Source: Rhizobiales bacterium YIM 77505 (GTDB taxonomy: Bacteria > Pseudomonadota > Alphaproteobacteria > Rhizobiales > Beijerinckiaceae). From it: DNA of 64,000 nucleotides. The notes beneath the pieces are model-generated. The model did not search any database and was not told where the DNA came from. It was given only the letters and a program-made list of their open reading frames with translations. Positions 19,271 through 28,553 of the stretch are shown here, in pieces. The stretch lies in contig JQNH01000001.1 in NCBI GenBank assembly GCA_000745135.1, positions 372,001-436,000 on the forward strand. The letters run 5' to 3'. The position numbers and the translations under genes were made by a program. Position 1 is the stretch's first letter, and the number at the start of each line of letters is the position of its first letter.

Positions 19271-20686
19271 ATGAACGCACCCGCCTTCGCACCGCGGCTT
19301 CGCCCCGACGAGGCCACGATCGCCACCGTGATCGCCGAACTCAACAAGCGGTTCGGCAACCGGGCGGTCACGAGCCTCGCCGTGCGCCAGCAGCACGCCA
19401 ACACGCTCACCTGGACCGAGAACCAGCCTCCCGACGTGGTCGTCTATCCGCAGACGACAGAGGAGGTGCAGGACGTCGTCAGGCTGTGCGCGGCGCACAA
19501 GGTGCCGGTGGTGCCCTTCGGCACCGGCACCTCCTTCGAGGGCCACACCAATGCCCCCTATGGGGGCGTGTCGATCGACACCAGCCAGATGAAACGCATC
19601 GTCGCCGTGCACCCGGATGACCTTGACTGCGTCGTCGAGCCCGGCGTCACCCGCAAGGAGCTCAACGAGCATCTGCGCGATCTCGGCCTCTTCTTCCCCA
19701 TCGACCCTGGCGCCGACGCTTCGCTCGGCGGCATGGTCGCTACGCGCGCCTCCGGCACCAACGCGGTCCGCTACGGGACCATGAAGGACAATGTGCTGGC
19801 GCTCACCGTCGTCACGCCGAACGGGGAGGTGGTGAAGACCGCGCGGCGGGCCAAGAAGTCGTCCGCCGGCTACGATCTCACCCGCCTGTTCGTCGGGTCC
19901 GAAGGGACGCTCGGGGTCATCACCGACATCACGCTCAAGCTGCACGGCATCCCCGAGGCGGTCTCGGCGGGGGTCTGCCCGTTCCCGTCGGTCGAGGCCG
20001 CCTGCGAGGCGGTGATCGTCACCATCCAGTCGGGCTTGCCGGTGGCGCGCATCGAACTCCTCGATGCGGCGATGGTGCGCGGCGTCAACCTGCATTCCAA
20101 GCTCGGCCTGCCCGAGACGCCCATGCTCTTCCTCGAGTTCCACGGCACCGAATCGAGCGTCAAGGAGCAGGCCCAGCGCTTCGGCGAGATCGCGGTGGAG
20201 TATGGCGGTGGCCCGTTCGAATGGGCGACCAAGACGGAGGACCGCAACCGCCTGTGGCAGGCTCGCCACGACGTCTATTGGGCGGCCTATGCGCTCAGGC
20301 CGGGAGCAGTCTCGATCGCCACCGATGTGTGCGTGCCGATCTCCCGCCTCGCCGAATGCGTCGAGGAGACGCGGCAGGACATCGAAGCCTCGGGCCTCAT
20401 CGCCCCGATCGTCGGGCATGTGGGGGACGGCAACTTCCACGTCCAGCCCCTCATCGACCCGAACGACCCGGAGGAGGTCGCCCGCTGCAGGGCGTTCGTC
20501 GAGCGTCTCGTGGAACGGGCGCTCGCGATGGAGGGGACCTGCACGGGAGAGCACGGGGTCGGCCAGAGGAAGATGAAATATCTTGAAGCGGAGCACGGGC
20601 CCGCGGCGCTCGAGCTCATGCGCGTGCTGAAGCGCGCGATTGATCCTGACAACATCATGAATCCGGGCAAGATCGTCGCCTTGTGA
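19271..20686 (+). CDS. FAD-binding D-lactate/2-hydroxyacid dehydrogenase (LDHD-like)
   Basis: A 471-residue vanillyl-alcohol-oxidase-type flavoprotein. The FAD-binding domain shows PDVVVYPQTTEEVQDVVRLC, the phosphate-binding PFGTGTSFEGHTNAPYGG and DPGADASLGGMVATRASGTNA; the C-terminal substrate domain has VGHVGDGNFH with the catalytic-site His and the ending GTCTGEHGVGQRK...DPDNIMNPGKI. This matches mitochondrial-type D-lactate dehydrogenase (cytochrome) and the GlcD subunit of glycolate oxidase; absence of GlcE/GlcF partners nearby favours the stand-alone D-lactate/D-2-hydroxyacid type. It would oxidise D-lactate to pyruvate and pass electrons to the respiratory chain. Confidence 0.88.
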   Translation: MNAPAFAPRLRPDEATIATVIAELNKRFGNRAVTSLAVRQQHANTLTWTENQPPDVVVYPQTTEEVQDVVRLCAAHKVPVVPFGTGTSFEGHTNAPYGGVSIDTSQMKRIVAVHPDDLDCVVEPGVTRKELNEHLRDLGLFFPIDPGADASLGGMVATRASGTNAVRYGTMKDNVLALTVVTPNGEVVKTARRAKKSSAGYDLTRLFVGSEGTLGVITDITLKLHGIPEAVSAGVCPFPSVEAACEAVIVTIQSGLPVARIELLDAAMVRGVNLHSKLGLPETPMLFLEFHGTESSVKEQAQRFGEIAVEYGGGPFEWATKTEDRNRLWQARHDVYWAAYALRPGAVSIATDVCVPISRLAECVEETRQDIEASGLIAPIVGHVGDGNFHVQPLIDPNDPEEVARCRAFVERLVERALAMEGTCTGEHGVGQRKMKYLEAEHGPAALELMRVLKRAIDPDNIMNPGKIVAL

Positions 20687-20771
20687 GCAGGGCCGCCTCC
20701 GGATCCCGTCACCATCTCGCCACGGGCGGTGGTAGACTCGCCAAGAGACGTCAGAAACCTGGACCGACCGC

Positions 20772-23700
20772 TTGCGCGACATCCTCACCGTCATCGCCGG
20801 TCTCTTGATCCTGGCGCTCGCCGCCGCGCTGGTGGTGCCGCCCTTCATCGATTGGGAGGCGCGGCGGGGCGTGATCGAGCGTGCCCTCTCCGAGGCCGCC
20901 GGCGCGCCGGTCGAGACCGAGGGCCGGATCGAGCTTCGCTTGCTGCCCTCGCCGCGGCTGCGCGTCGACGAGCTGCGGATCGGCCCGTCGCGACCGGACG
21001 GGCCGGCGCTCGTCGCGAGCTTCGTCAAGGCCGAGATGGCGCTGATGCCGCTCCTCAGCGGTCAGGTGCGCTTCACCGAGACGCGCATCGGCCGGGCGGA
21101 GCTGCGCGTTCCGACCGCCCCCGACGGGAGATGGCGCCTGCCGCCGGGCATGCCCTCGAGCGAGGATCTGCGCCGGGCGTGGGCTTTTGAGGATCTGCGC
21201 ATCCTGCAGTTCCTCGTCACGACGACGGCGCCGGCGACGGGCCGCACGGACCAGTTCTTCGCCGAGGCCGTCCGCATCGAGGCCCCGTCCCTCGTCGGGC
21301 CCTGGCGCGTCGAGGGCACGACCGGGGGGATGCCGTTCCGCCTCGCCACCGGCGAACTCGGCCCCGATCGCACGCTCCAGGTCAAGCTGGCCGGCGGCGG
21401 CGACCTTCATCCCCGCTTCGACGTGGATGCGAGGGTGGCGCTCGCGGCGGCGCACGAGGCCGCGCTTCCTGGCCTGTCCGGCACCGCCAAGATCCTGTTC
21501 GGCCCGCCGGCCCAGGCGGCTGCGGCCGGCCTTCCCCTTCCGGTCGCCCTCCAGGCCGCGTTCAAGAGCGCCGGCGATGTCCTGGCGCTCGAGACGGTGT
21601 CGCTGGAGGCGGGCGAGGGCGGTACGACGCTGCGCCTTGCCGGCGCCGGCTCCCTTCGCCTCGATCGGCCGCGCCTTGCCCTCAAGCTCGAAGGGCGCCG
21701 CCTCGAGCTCGACAGCTTCCTCCTCTCCGCCGCCGGGCAGGAGTTCCGCTCGCGCCTCGCCGAATGGGGCGTGCCGCCGGCGCCCATCCCCATCGATCTC
21801 GATCTCTCCCTGGCCAGCATCGGCCTGGCGCAGGAGGAGCTGTCCAACCTCGTCCTGCGGGTCTCCGTCGACAAGGGGCGGGCGCAGGTCGAGCGCATCG
21901 ATCTCATGGCTCCGGGGCAGACGCGGGTCGCCTTCGAGGGCACGGTGGGGCTCGCGACGGAGAGCGGCGTCAACGGCCGTCTTGCCATCGCCTCCGCCTC
22001 GACCGAGCGGCTCCTGCGCTATCTCGGCCGGCTGGGCCTGGCCTCGCCCCTGCTCAAGGGCATCGAGGGCCAGCCGCTCGAAGTTGCCGCCGATCTCAAT
22101 GTGGCGCCGCCCATCGCCGCCTTCCGCAATCTGCGCATGAAGGTGGGCGAGGCGACGATCACCGGCAGCGCCCGCTATACCGAGCCCGAGGGCTCCTCCC
22201 GCGGTCGCCTGGAGGCCCAGATCGGCGTGCAGGGGCTCGACCTTAACCAGCTCCCGCAGCTCGGCAGCGCGTTCGAGGCCGCGCGCTCGCTCGATGTCGG
22301 CCTCATCCTCGACGCCCGCGGGGTTCGCCATGGGGGCCGGGAAGGGGCGGGGCGGATTTCCGCCCGCATCCTGTCGGACGGGCCGTCCCTGTTCGTCGAA
22401 AGCCTCGACATCGTCGACCTCGCCGGGGCCCATGCGCGGGTCAGTGGCCGCATCGCCTCGGACGGATCGGGGCGCATCGCCGGCAAGGTCACCGCGCGCC
22501 GCGCCGCGCCGCTCATCGATCTTCTCGGCGCCGTGTGGGTCGGCGGCGTCGCCAAGCTCGTGCCGCACTTCCTGCGCGAGGGCGAGCTCGATCTCGACGT
22601 GGTCGCGGAGCGGGCCGGATCCGATGCGGCGGCGTCGCGGCTGCGCACGGGCGTGCGGGGCGCCGCCGCCGGCGGAGCATTCGAGGCCGAGGTGGTGTCC
22701 GCGGAGGGCGTCACCGAGAGCATGACCGTGCGCCTCGCCACGCAGAACACGGGCGCCTGGGTCGACAAGCCTGACGCTCCGCTCCTGCGCCGGCCGTCGC
22801 ATCTGGAGCTGCGCGGGGTTCGGCTGCCCTCCGGCCTCTTCACGGTGGTCGGAACCGGCGACATCGGCGGCATCCGGGTCCGCACCGCGCGGCCCTTCGC
22901 GCTCGGCGCCGGGGACGACGTCGTCGACAGCGGCGAGGTGGACCTCTCCGCGGCGGATGTGACCCCTTTCCTGGTGCTCCTGGGAGACGGGGCGGGGGTG
23001 GAACCGCCGGTACCCGCCGAGCTCAAGGTGACGCTCGGGCGCCAGCGCGACGCCTCCCTTCTGTCCGTTTCGGGACGGATCGCCGGCAGCGCCGTCCGGG
23101 GCAATCTCGCCGCGCGCTCTCGGGCGGACGTTTCCGGCGCCATCGCGGTGGAGAGGCTCTCGCTGCCCTGGCTCCTTGCCTCCTTCGCCCTCAACGCCGC
23201 CCCCGACCCGCGCGCCACCTCGCCCTGGTCGACCATGCGCTTCGGGCAGAGCGGCCGGCTCGTCAGCGGCGGGCAGGTGTCGTTCGAGGCGCAGGAATTG
23301 ATGTTGGGACAGGGCTTGCGCGCGACGAAGGCGAGCTTCGCCTTCGCCATCAACCCGGACGGCGTTGCGCTGCGCAACCTCAGCGCCGCCTTCGCCGAGG
23401 GACGGCTCGCCGGCAGCCTCGCCGTCACGCGCCAGGGAAGCCTTGCCTCGGTGGCAGGGGAAGGGACGGTCGAGACCGTCGCCCTGCCGGCGCTGGCCCA
23501 GACCCCGTTCCGGGGCCGCATGTCCGGCGCGCTGCGCTTCGGCGCCTCGGGCGAGACCATGGCGGCGCTCGTCAGCAACCTCGCCGGGGCCGGCGAGCTT
23601 CGGATCGACGGGCTCGAGGCGCCGAAGGCGGATCCACGCGCGCTCGATCGTGCGCTGCCGCGCATCCTCGGCAGCGCCGAGCCGTTGGATCCCCGGCGCA

Positions 23701-24329
23701 TCGGTGCGAGCGTCGCCGAGGAACTCGACAAGGGCTCCTTCTTGGCGCAGACCGCCACCTCGCCCGTCACCATGGTGGGCGGCGTGATGCGCTTCAGCCC
23801 CTTTTCGGCGGATGCGGGCGCCGCCCTCTGGCAGGGCACCGTCGGCCTCGACGTCAAGACCCTGACCCTCGACATCCGCGGCACGCTGACGAGCCGCTCG
23901 AACCCGAAGGACTGGAGCGGCGCGCCTCCCTATGTGGTGCTCGGCTGGCGGGGACCGCTCGCCGCCCCGAACCGGGAACTCGACGTCGGCCCTCTCACCA
24001 ACGGGCTTGCCGCCATCGTTCTCAAGCGCGAGCTCGAGAAGATCGAGGCCTTCGAGGCCGACGCCCACGAGCGCGCGCGCCTGAACGCCCGCCGCGACAT
24101 GGAAGCGGCCCGTCAGGCGCGCCTTCGCGAACAGCAGGAGCGGGCGGAGGCCGAGCGCCAGGCGCGCTTCCGGGAGCAGCAGGAAGCGGAGCGTCAGGCG
24201 CGTCTTCGCGAGGAGGCCGAGCGGGCCCGCGCCGCGCCGGAGCTCTTGCGCGCGCCGCCGCCCGCCCTTGCGACGCCGCCTCCGCTCGACATCCGCCCGC
24301 CGGCCCTTCAGGGCCGCCCGCCAGGCTGA
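20772..24329 (+). CDS. AsmA-family protein (1185 aa)
   Basis: A very large protein with one N-terminal membrane anchor (ILTVIAGLLILALAAALVVPPF) followed by FIDWEARRGVIERALSEAAGAPVETEGRIELRLLPSPRLRV, the AsmA/YhdP signature, and long beta-rich sequence. AsmA-like proteins form periplasmic bridges thought to carry phospholipids between the two membranes. The start is a TTG at 20772; no in-frame ATG gives the anchor, and the residues from TTG match the usual start of the family. The last ~100 residues are unusual: a charged coiled coil with three RQAR-(L/F)-RE repeats, then a Pro-rich tail. The 3' end overlaps the convergent RHH gene by 22 bp. Confidence 0.88.
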   Translation: MRDILTVIAGLLILALAAALVVPPFIDWEARRGVIERALSEAAGAPVETEGRIELRLLPSPRLRVDELRIGPSRPDGPALVASFVKAEMALMPLLSGQVRFTETRIGRAELRVPTAPDGRWRLPPGMPSSEDLRRAWAFEDLRILQFLVTTTAPATGRTDQFFAEAVRIEAPSLVGPWRVEGTTGGMPFRLATGELGPDRTLQVKLAGGGDLHPRFDVDARVALAAAHEAALPGLSGTAKILFGPPAQAAAAGLPLPVALQAAFKSAGDVLALETVSLEAGEGGTTLRLAGAGSLRLDRPRLALKLEGRRLELDSFLLSAAGQEFRSRLAEWGVPPAPIPIDLDLSLASIGLAQEELSNLVLRVSVDKGRAQVERIDLMAPGQTRVAFEGTVGLATESGVNGRLAIASASTERLLRYLGRLGLASPLLKGIEGQPLEVAADLNVAPPIAAFRNLRMKVGEATITGSARYTEPEGSSRGRLEAQIGVQGLDLNQLPQLGSAFEAARSLDVGLILDARGVRHGGREGAGRISARILSDGPSLFVESLDIVDLAGAHARVSGRIASDGSGRIAGKVTARRAAPLIDLLGAVWVGGVAKLVPHFLREGELDLDVVAERAGSDAAASRLRTGVRGAAAGGAFEAEVVSAEGVTESMTVRLATQNTGAWVDKPDAPLLRRPSHLELRGVRLPSGLFTVVGTGDIGGIRVRTARPFALGAGDDVVDSGEVDLSAADVTPFLVLLGDGAGVEPPVPAELKVTLGRQRDASLLSVSGRIAGSAVRGNLAARSRADVSGAIAVERLSLPWLLASFALNAAPDPRATSPWSTMRFGQSGRLVSGGQVSFEAQELMLGQGLRATKASFAFAINPDGVALRNLSAAFAEGRLAGSLAVTRQGSLASVAGEGTVETVALPALAQTPFRGRMSGALRFGASGETMAALVSNLAGAGELRIDGLEAPKADPRALDRALPRILGSAEPLDPRRIGASVAEELDKGSFLAQTATSPVTMVGGVMRFSPFSADAGAALWQGTVGLDVKTLTLDIRGTLTSRSNPKDWSGAPPYVVLGWRGPLAAPNRELDVGPLTNGLAAIVLKRELEKIEAFEADAHERARLNARRDMEAARQARLREQQERAEAERQARFREQQEAERQARLREEAERARAAPELLRAPPPALATPPPLDIRPPALQGRPPG

Positions 24330-24559
24330 TCGGGCACAGCGCCGTTCCGGACCGCCTCGAGGACGAAGACCCGGATCGCGGAGGACAGGTTCTGCGGTCC
24401 GCGTCCGGCGTCGATCTCCGCGATCAGGCTCGCCATGGAGCGCCCGCGTTCACGGGCGATCCCCTGCAGCGCGGTCCAGAAGGGCTCCTCCAGGGACACG
24501 CTCGTCCGGTGCCCGGCGATCGCGATCGAGCGTTTGACGATGCCCCCGGGCGTCGTCAT
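24308..24559 (-). CDS. Ribbon-helix-helix domain protein (83 aa)
   Basis: The 83-residue product has the pattern KRSIAIAGHRTSVSLEEPFWTALQGIARERGRSMASLIAEID, a ribbon (strand with T-S-V-S-L) followed by two helices, typical of the RHH_4 family found in alphaproteobacteria. Its start overlaps the stop of the upstream DUF4169 gene (ATGA), so the two are translated together; this RHH-DUF4169 pair is common in the group. A DNA-binding role is likely from the fold; the target is unknown. Its 3' end overlaps the convergent AsmA gene by 22 bp. Confidence 0.85.
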   Translation of the reverse strand: MTTPGGIVKRSIAIAGHRTSVSLEEPFWTALQGIARERGRSMASLIAEIDAGRGPQNLSSAIRVFVLEAVRNGAVPDQPGGRP

Positions 24560-24741
24560 TCAGCGGGCTTGCCGCGCCGGTGCGCTTCGAGCTGACGCGA
24601 GGCGAGCTCCTGCCTTGCCCGGGCCAGCCGCTTCTCCTCCTTCGTGCGCCCGAAGACCACCCGGTTCTCGGCCGCCCGCGTCTCCTCCTCTGCCCGCGCC
24701 TTCGCCTTGCGCGCCTTCCGGAGATTGATGATGTCGGCCAT
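24556..24741 (-). CDS. DUF4169 family protein (61 aa)
   Basis: A 61-residue, highly charged helical protein: MADIINLRKARKAKARAEEE, then ENRVVFGRTKEEKRLARARQE. The N-terminal ADI-x-NLRKARK and the N-R-x-x-FGRTK motif are the hallmarks of DUF4169, a family of unknown function restricted to alphaproteobacteria. It overlaps the RHH gene by 4 bp and lies 8 bp after the ccdB-like gene. Confidence 0.88.
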   Translation of the reverse strand: MADIINLRKARKAKARAEEETRAAENRVVFGRTKEEKRLARARQELASRQLEAHRRGKPAE

Positions 24742-24749
24742 GGCTTCAC

Positions 24750-25061
24750 CTAGACTCCCGTGAAGAGGAGATCGATCGCCTTGATGATGCGGTATCGCTC
24801 TTCGTCGAGTGACGTAACGTAATGCTTCAGCATACGCCGCGGCAGAGTAGCGAGCTCGGTGACGGAGAGCGCGACTCGAACACCCTCGATCTGGAAGATC
24901 GGATAGATGTCTTGATTCGCCCGGAGCCCGTCAGCCTTCACGAGCGGCCCTACGACGACCGTCGCGGTATGCGAGATGGCGTCCGACTGGAGAACGATGA
25001 CGAAGGGAACGGCGGGGCTTGCGCGCTCGCTCGGATTCACGAAGACGTCGCACTGCCTCAT
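24750..25061 (-). CDS. ccdB: CcdB-family toxin
   Basis: CcdB toxins poison DNA gyrase by trapping its DNA-cleaved complex. The 103-residue product starts RQCDVFVNPSERASPAVPFVIVLQSD and contains the SH3-like beta core (TATVVVGPLV, VRVALSVTELATLP), ending in the C-terminal helix (EERYRIIKAIDLLFTGV), whose last residues contact gyrase in known CcdB. The chosen ATG at 25061 shares its A with the TGA of the upstream antitoxin (TGATG), giving coupled translation; an ATG 15 bp upstream in the same frame is less likely. CcdB is usually ~101-105 residues, so the gene looks intact. Confidence 0.88.
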   Translation of the reverse strand: MRQCDVFVNPSERASPAVPFVIVLQSDAISHTATVVVGPLVKADGLRANQDIYPIFQIEGVRVALSVTELATLPRRMLKHYVTSLDEERYRIIKAIDLLFTGV

Positions 25062-25525
25062 CAGAACGTCCGCCACTCCTCGCCGAAGATCCCGTCCCGT
25101 TCGATGTGGTCATTGTACCAGGCGATCACATCAGCGTGTTCGGCCTGCCACCGCCGGTCCTTCTCCCGCTTGACCGCCCGCCTGAGCGCTTCGTCGGTCA
25201 ATGCTTGGACGTCGATCCCAAGCTCAGCCGCTTCCGCCAAGAGCCTTTCGTCCAAATGAATGCGGACACGCCTCTTTTCCGAAGCGTGATCCTTTCTTGG
25301 CTGAGCATTCCGTGCTCTCGGACCGGCCTGAAGGGCGGCAAGCGCTTCTAGGGTGACGCCTTGGACGCGGTCCCGTTGCGCGTGCTTGATCAACTCCGGC
25401 CATACGCGCGCTGGAATGGATCCGCGAGATTTCCATGCGCTCACCGTACCGCTTGGCACCTGCAGGGCTGCGGCGACGCGCCGATGTCCGCCCAATGCTT
25501 CGATGATCTCAGCCACACTCTTCAT
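25061..25525 (-). CDS. ccdA: CcdA-type antitoxin with N-terminal helix-turn-helix domain
   Basis: A 154-residue two-part protein. Residues 1-65 form a Cro/YdaS-like helix-turn-helix (SVAEIIEALGGHRRVAAALQVPSGTVSAWKSRGSIPARVWPELI), of the type sometimes annotated as carph-isopro. Residues ~85-154 are CcdA-like: a ribbon RVRIHLDERLLAEAAELGIDV, helices and the toxin-binding tail with HADVIAWYNDHIERDGIFGEEWRTF. Classical CcdA is only ~72-80 residues and binds DNA through its own ribbon-helix-helix, so this protein has a second DNA-binding module. The start at 25525 has AGGAG upstream; the palindrome TTTGCAAA lies between the ribosome site and the ATG. Confidence 0.82.
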   Translation of the reverse strand: MKSVAEIIEALGGHRRVAAALQVPSGTVSAWKSRGSIPARVWPELIKHAQRDRVQGVTLEALAALQAGPRARNAQPRKDHASEKRRVRIHLDERLLAEAAELGIDVQALTDEALRRAVKREKDRRWQAEHADVIAWYNDHIERDGIFGEEWRTF

Positions 25526-25580
25526 TTTGCAAATGTAGCTCCTGCGTCATTCTGCAACAAGCAGAGGAAGAGCAGCGCGC

Positions 25581-26993
25581 TTACCCCGGCGCCAGCATCC
25601 CTTCCGGCCTGACGAGTGCGTCGAACTCCTCCTCGGTCACGTAGCCGAGGCGCAGGGCCTCTTCCTTCAGCGTCGTGCCGTTCTTGTGCGCCGCCTTCGC
25701 GATGGCGGCCGCCTTGTCGTAGCCGATCTTCGGGGCCAGCGCCGTCACCAGCATGAGCGAGCGCCGCAGGAGCTCCTCCAGGCGCTCCCGGTTCGGCGTG
25801 ATGCCGACGACGCAGTTGTCGGTGAAGCTGACGGCCGCGTCGGCCAAGAGGCGGATCGATTGCAGCACGGCGGAGGCGATCACCGGCTTGAACACGTTGA
25901 GCTCGAAATGGCCCTGGCTGCCGGCGACGTTCACGGTGGTGGCGTTGCCGATCACCTGGGCGCAGACCATGGTGAGCGCCTCGGCCTGGGTCGGGTTGAC
26001 CTTGCCCGGCATGATCGAGGAGCCGGGCTCGTTCTCGGGCAGCGCGATCTCGCCGATGCCGGAGCGCGGCCCGGACCCCATGAGGCGGATGTCGTTGGCG
26101 ATCTTGAAAAGGCCGGCCGCCAGGCTCGCGAGCGCCCCTTGCGTGAAGACGAGGGCATCGTGCGAGGCGAGGGCCTCGAACTTGTTCTCCGCCGAGACGA
26201 AGGGCAGGCCCGTGAGCTCGGCGATCTTGGCGGCGAAGCGGGACGCGAACTCGGGATGGGCGTTGAGGCCGGTGCCGACCGCCGTTCCCCCTTGGGCCAG
26301 AGCATAGAGGCCTGGGAGCGTCGCCTCGATCCGCGCCATGCCGAGCCTCACCTGAGCCGCGTAGCCCGAGAACTCCTGTCCTAGCGTCACCGGCGTGGCG
26401 TCCTGCAGATGGGTGCGGCCGATCTTGACGAGATCGGCGAAGGCCTTGGCCTTCTCGTCGAGGGCGCGGTGGAGATGGCGCAGGGCCGGCAGCAGGCGCT
26501 CGACGATCTCCCGCGCCGCGGCGATGTGCATCGCCGTGGGGAAGGTGTCGTTGGAGGACTGGCCGCGGTTCACGTGGTCGTTGGGATGGACCGGCGATTT
26601 CTGGCCGCGGGCGCCGCCCAGCATCTCGTTGGCGAGGTTGGCGATGACCTCGTTGGCGTTCATGTTCGATTGGGTGCCGGAGCCCGTCTGCCAGACGACG
26701 AGAGGGAACTCGTCGTCGAACTTGCCCTGGGCCACCTCCGCGGCCGCCCGGGCGATGGCCTCGGCGAGCCGCGGCTCGAGCTCGCCAAGGTCGCGGTTGA
26801 CGAGGGCGGCGGCCTGCTTGACGAGCCCGAGCGCCCGGATCAGCGGCGCCGGCAGGCGCTCGCCGCCGATGCGGAAGTTCTGGAGCGAGCGCTGCGTCTG
26901 GGCTCCCCAATAGCGGTCCGCGGGAACCTCGATCGGCCCGAAGGTGTCGGTCTCGGTGCGGGTAGCAGCGGCGGTTTGGGCGGCAGGCGACAT
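25581..26993 (-). CDS. fumC: Fumarate hydratase, class II
   Basis: FumC is the iron-free, oxygen-stable homotetrameric fumarase of the citric acid cycle (fumarate to L-malate). The 470-residue protein shows the superfamily signature [11 protein letters not shown] (about 325-335), the substrate-site motifs [28 protein letters not shown] and [16 protein letters not shown], and an unremarkable length. The ATG at 26993 has AAGAGG six bases upstream. It is divergent from the P450 gene, with 78 bp between starts, so the two may share a regulatory region. Confidence 0.97.
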   Translation of the reverse strand: MSPAAQTAAATRTETDTFGPIEVPADRYWGAQTQRSLQNFRIGGERLPAPLIRALGLVKQAAALVNRDLGELEPRLAEAIARAAAEVAQGKFDDEFPLVVWQTGSGTQSNMNANEVIANLANEMLGGARGQKSPVHPNDHVNRGQSSNDTFPTAMHIAAAREIVERLLPALRHLHRALDEKAKAFADLVKIGRTHLQDATPVTLGQEFSGYAAQVRLGMARIEATLPGLYALAQGGTAVGTGLNAHPEFASRFAAKIAELTGLPFVSAENKFEALASHDALVFTQGALASLAAGLFKIANDIRLMGSGPRSGIGEIALPENEPGSSIMPGKVNPTQAEALTMVCAQVIGNATTVNVAGSQGHFELNVFKPVIASAVLQSIRLLADAAVSFTDNCVVGITPNRERLEELLRRSLMLVTALAPKIGYDKAAAIAKAAHKNGTTLKEEALRLGYVTEEEFDALVRPEGMLAPG

Positions 26994-27071
26994 CGTGGCC
27001 TCTTGGGATTGCGGGCGCCGGCCCTAACTTAATCATCGAGGGCTGGCGCATCGACCCTTTCGGGAGGCCTC

Positions 27072-28454
27072 GTGCACACCGTGACCGCTCCCTTCCGCCC
27101 GCCGGCCCCGGCGCCCCGGCGCACGCCGCCCGACGTGTTCGACCTCCTGGCGGCGCTCCGGGACAATCCCTTGACGACGTGGACGGAGGCGCATTTCGAG
27201 CAGCTGGTGATCGCCGGCGAAGGGGTGCTCGGCCGGGTGACCGTCGTCCACGATCCGGCGGCGATCCGCCATATCCTCGTCGACAACGCCGCCTCCTACC
27301 GCAAGGACGACCTGCAGCGGCGTGTGCTCGCGCCGGGCCTCGGCAACGGGCTTCTCACGGCCGAAGGCGAGGAGTGGAGGGCGCAGCGGCGCACGCTCGC
27401 GCCGCTCTTTGCTCCGCGCCGCGTGGCAAGCTTCGTCCCTGCCATGGCCGAGGCGGCGGAGCGTCTCGTGCGGCGGTGGCGGCGACGGGACCGGCGCGTC
27501 CTCGACGTCGCCCTGGAGATGACGCGCGTCACCCTCGACGTGCTGGAGCGGACCGTCTTCACGGAAGGGCTGAAGCGCGACCCCGACGCGCTCGGGCGCG
27601 CCGTCACCCGCTATTTCGAGGCGCTCGGGCCCATCGATCCCCTCGACGTGTTCGGTCTGCCCGATTGGCTGCCGCGCCTCGGGCGGCTGCGGGCCCGGCC
27701 GGCGCTGCGCTTCTTCGACGAGGTGGTGACGGAGCTGATCGAGACCCGCAAGGCGCTGCTCGCCCGCACGGGCGAGGCGCCGCAGGACCTTCTGACCTTG
27801 CTTCTCCAGGCCGCGGATCCCGAAACCGGCCAGGGCCTGAGCGACCTGGAGGTGCGGGCCAACATCGTGACCTTCATCGGCGCCGGGCACGAGACGACGG
27901 CCAACGCCCTCTCCTGGGCGCTCTACCTCCTCTCGCAGGCCCCCGCGGCGCGCGAGCGCGTCGAAAAGGAGGCGGATGCGGTGTTGGGCTTGCGGCCCGT
28001 CGAGACCGAGGATCTGCCGCGTCTTATCTTCACGCGCGCCGTGATCGAGGAGGCGATGCGGCTTTATCCTCCGGTGCCCTTCATGAGCCGGACGGCGCTC
28101 GAAGCCGACCGCATCGGTCGGCTCAAGATCCCGAAGGGGTCGCTGGTGACCATCGCCCCTTACGTGCTGCACCGCCACCGCCGCTTGTGGCAGGACCCCG
28201 ACGCCTTCCTCCCGGAACGCTTCCTGCCGGAGCATCGCGAGGGCATCGACCGCTACGCCTATCTGCCCTTCGGGGCCGGGCCGCGGGTGTGCATCGGCGC
28301 GAGCTTCGCGCTGCAGGAGGCGATGATCGTGCTGGCGACGATCGTCCGCGCCGCCCGGCTCGACCTCGTCGAGGGCCACGTGGTCACCCCGGTGCACCGG
28401 GTGACCCTGCGGCCGGGCGGCGGCCTGCCGATGGTGCTGCGGCTTCGCCGTTGA
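27072..28454 (+). CDS. Cytochrome P450
   Basis: A 460-residue haem monooxygenase with every P450 landmark: the I-helix oxygen-binding motif GAGHETTA (about 270-277), the K-helix EAMR (about 326-329), the PERF-like FLPERFLPE and the haem-binding loop FGAGPRVCIG with Cys407 as the iron ligand. The start is a GTG at 27072 with an excellent ribosome site (GGGAGG, five bases away). There is no membrane anchor, so it is soluble. No ferredoxin or reductase gene is adjacent, so redox partners must be encoded elsewhere. The substrate cannot be inferred; the sequence style (K-helix, FGAGPR) resembles fatty-acid/alkane-type P450s more than terpene types. Confidence 0.95.
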   Translation: MHTVTAPFRPPAPAPRRTPPDVFDLLAALRDNPLTTWTEAHFEQLVIAGEGVLGRVTVVHDPAAIRHILVDNAASYRKDDLQRRVLAPGLGNGLLTAEGEEWRAQRRTLAPLFAPRRVASFVPAMAEAAERLVRRWRRRDRRVLDVALEMTRVTLDVLERTVFTEGLKRDPDALGRAVTRYFEALGPIDPLDVFGLPDWLPRLGRLRARPALRFFDEVVTELIETRKALLARTGEAPQDLLTLLLQAADPETGQGLSDLEVRANIVTFIGAGHETTANALSWALYLLSQAPAARERVEKEADAVLGLRPVETEDLPRLIFTRAVIEEAMRLYPPVPFMSRTALEADRIGRLKIPKGSLVTIAPYVLHRHRRLWQDPDAFLPERFLPEHREGIDRYAYLPFGAGPRVCIGASFALQEAMIVLATIVRAARLDLVEGHVVTPVHRVTLRPGGGLPMVLRLRR

Positions 28455-28553
28455 GGGGAAAAGGGAGAGGTTCAGATGCGAACCTCCCTGCCATGCTCCA
28501 CCGCTCAAAGGCGGTGAGAACACGACGTCCTCCCGCGGGCGGCGGAGCCCGCT

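Noticed and set aside
20751-24068. 1105-codon minus-strand open frame
   Set aside because: Antisense of the AsmA-family gene; its composition is typical of high-GC shadow frames and shows no domains.
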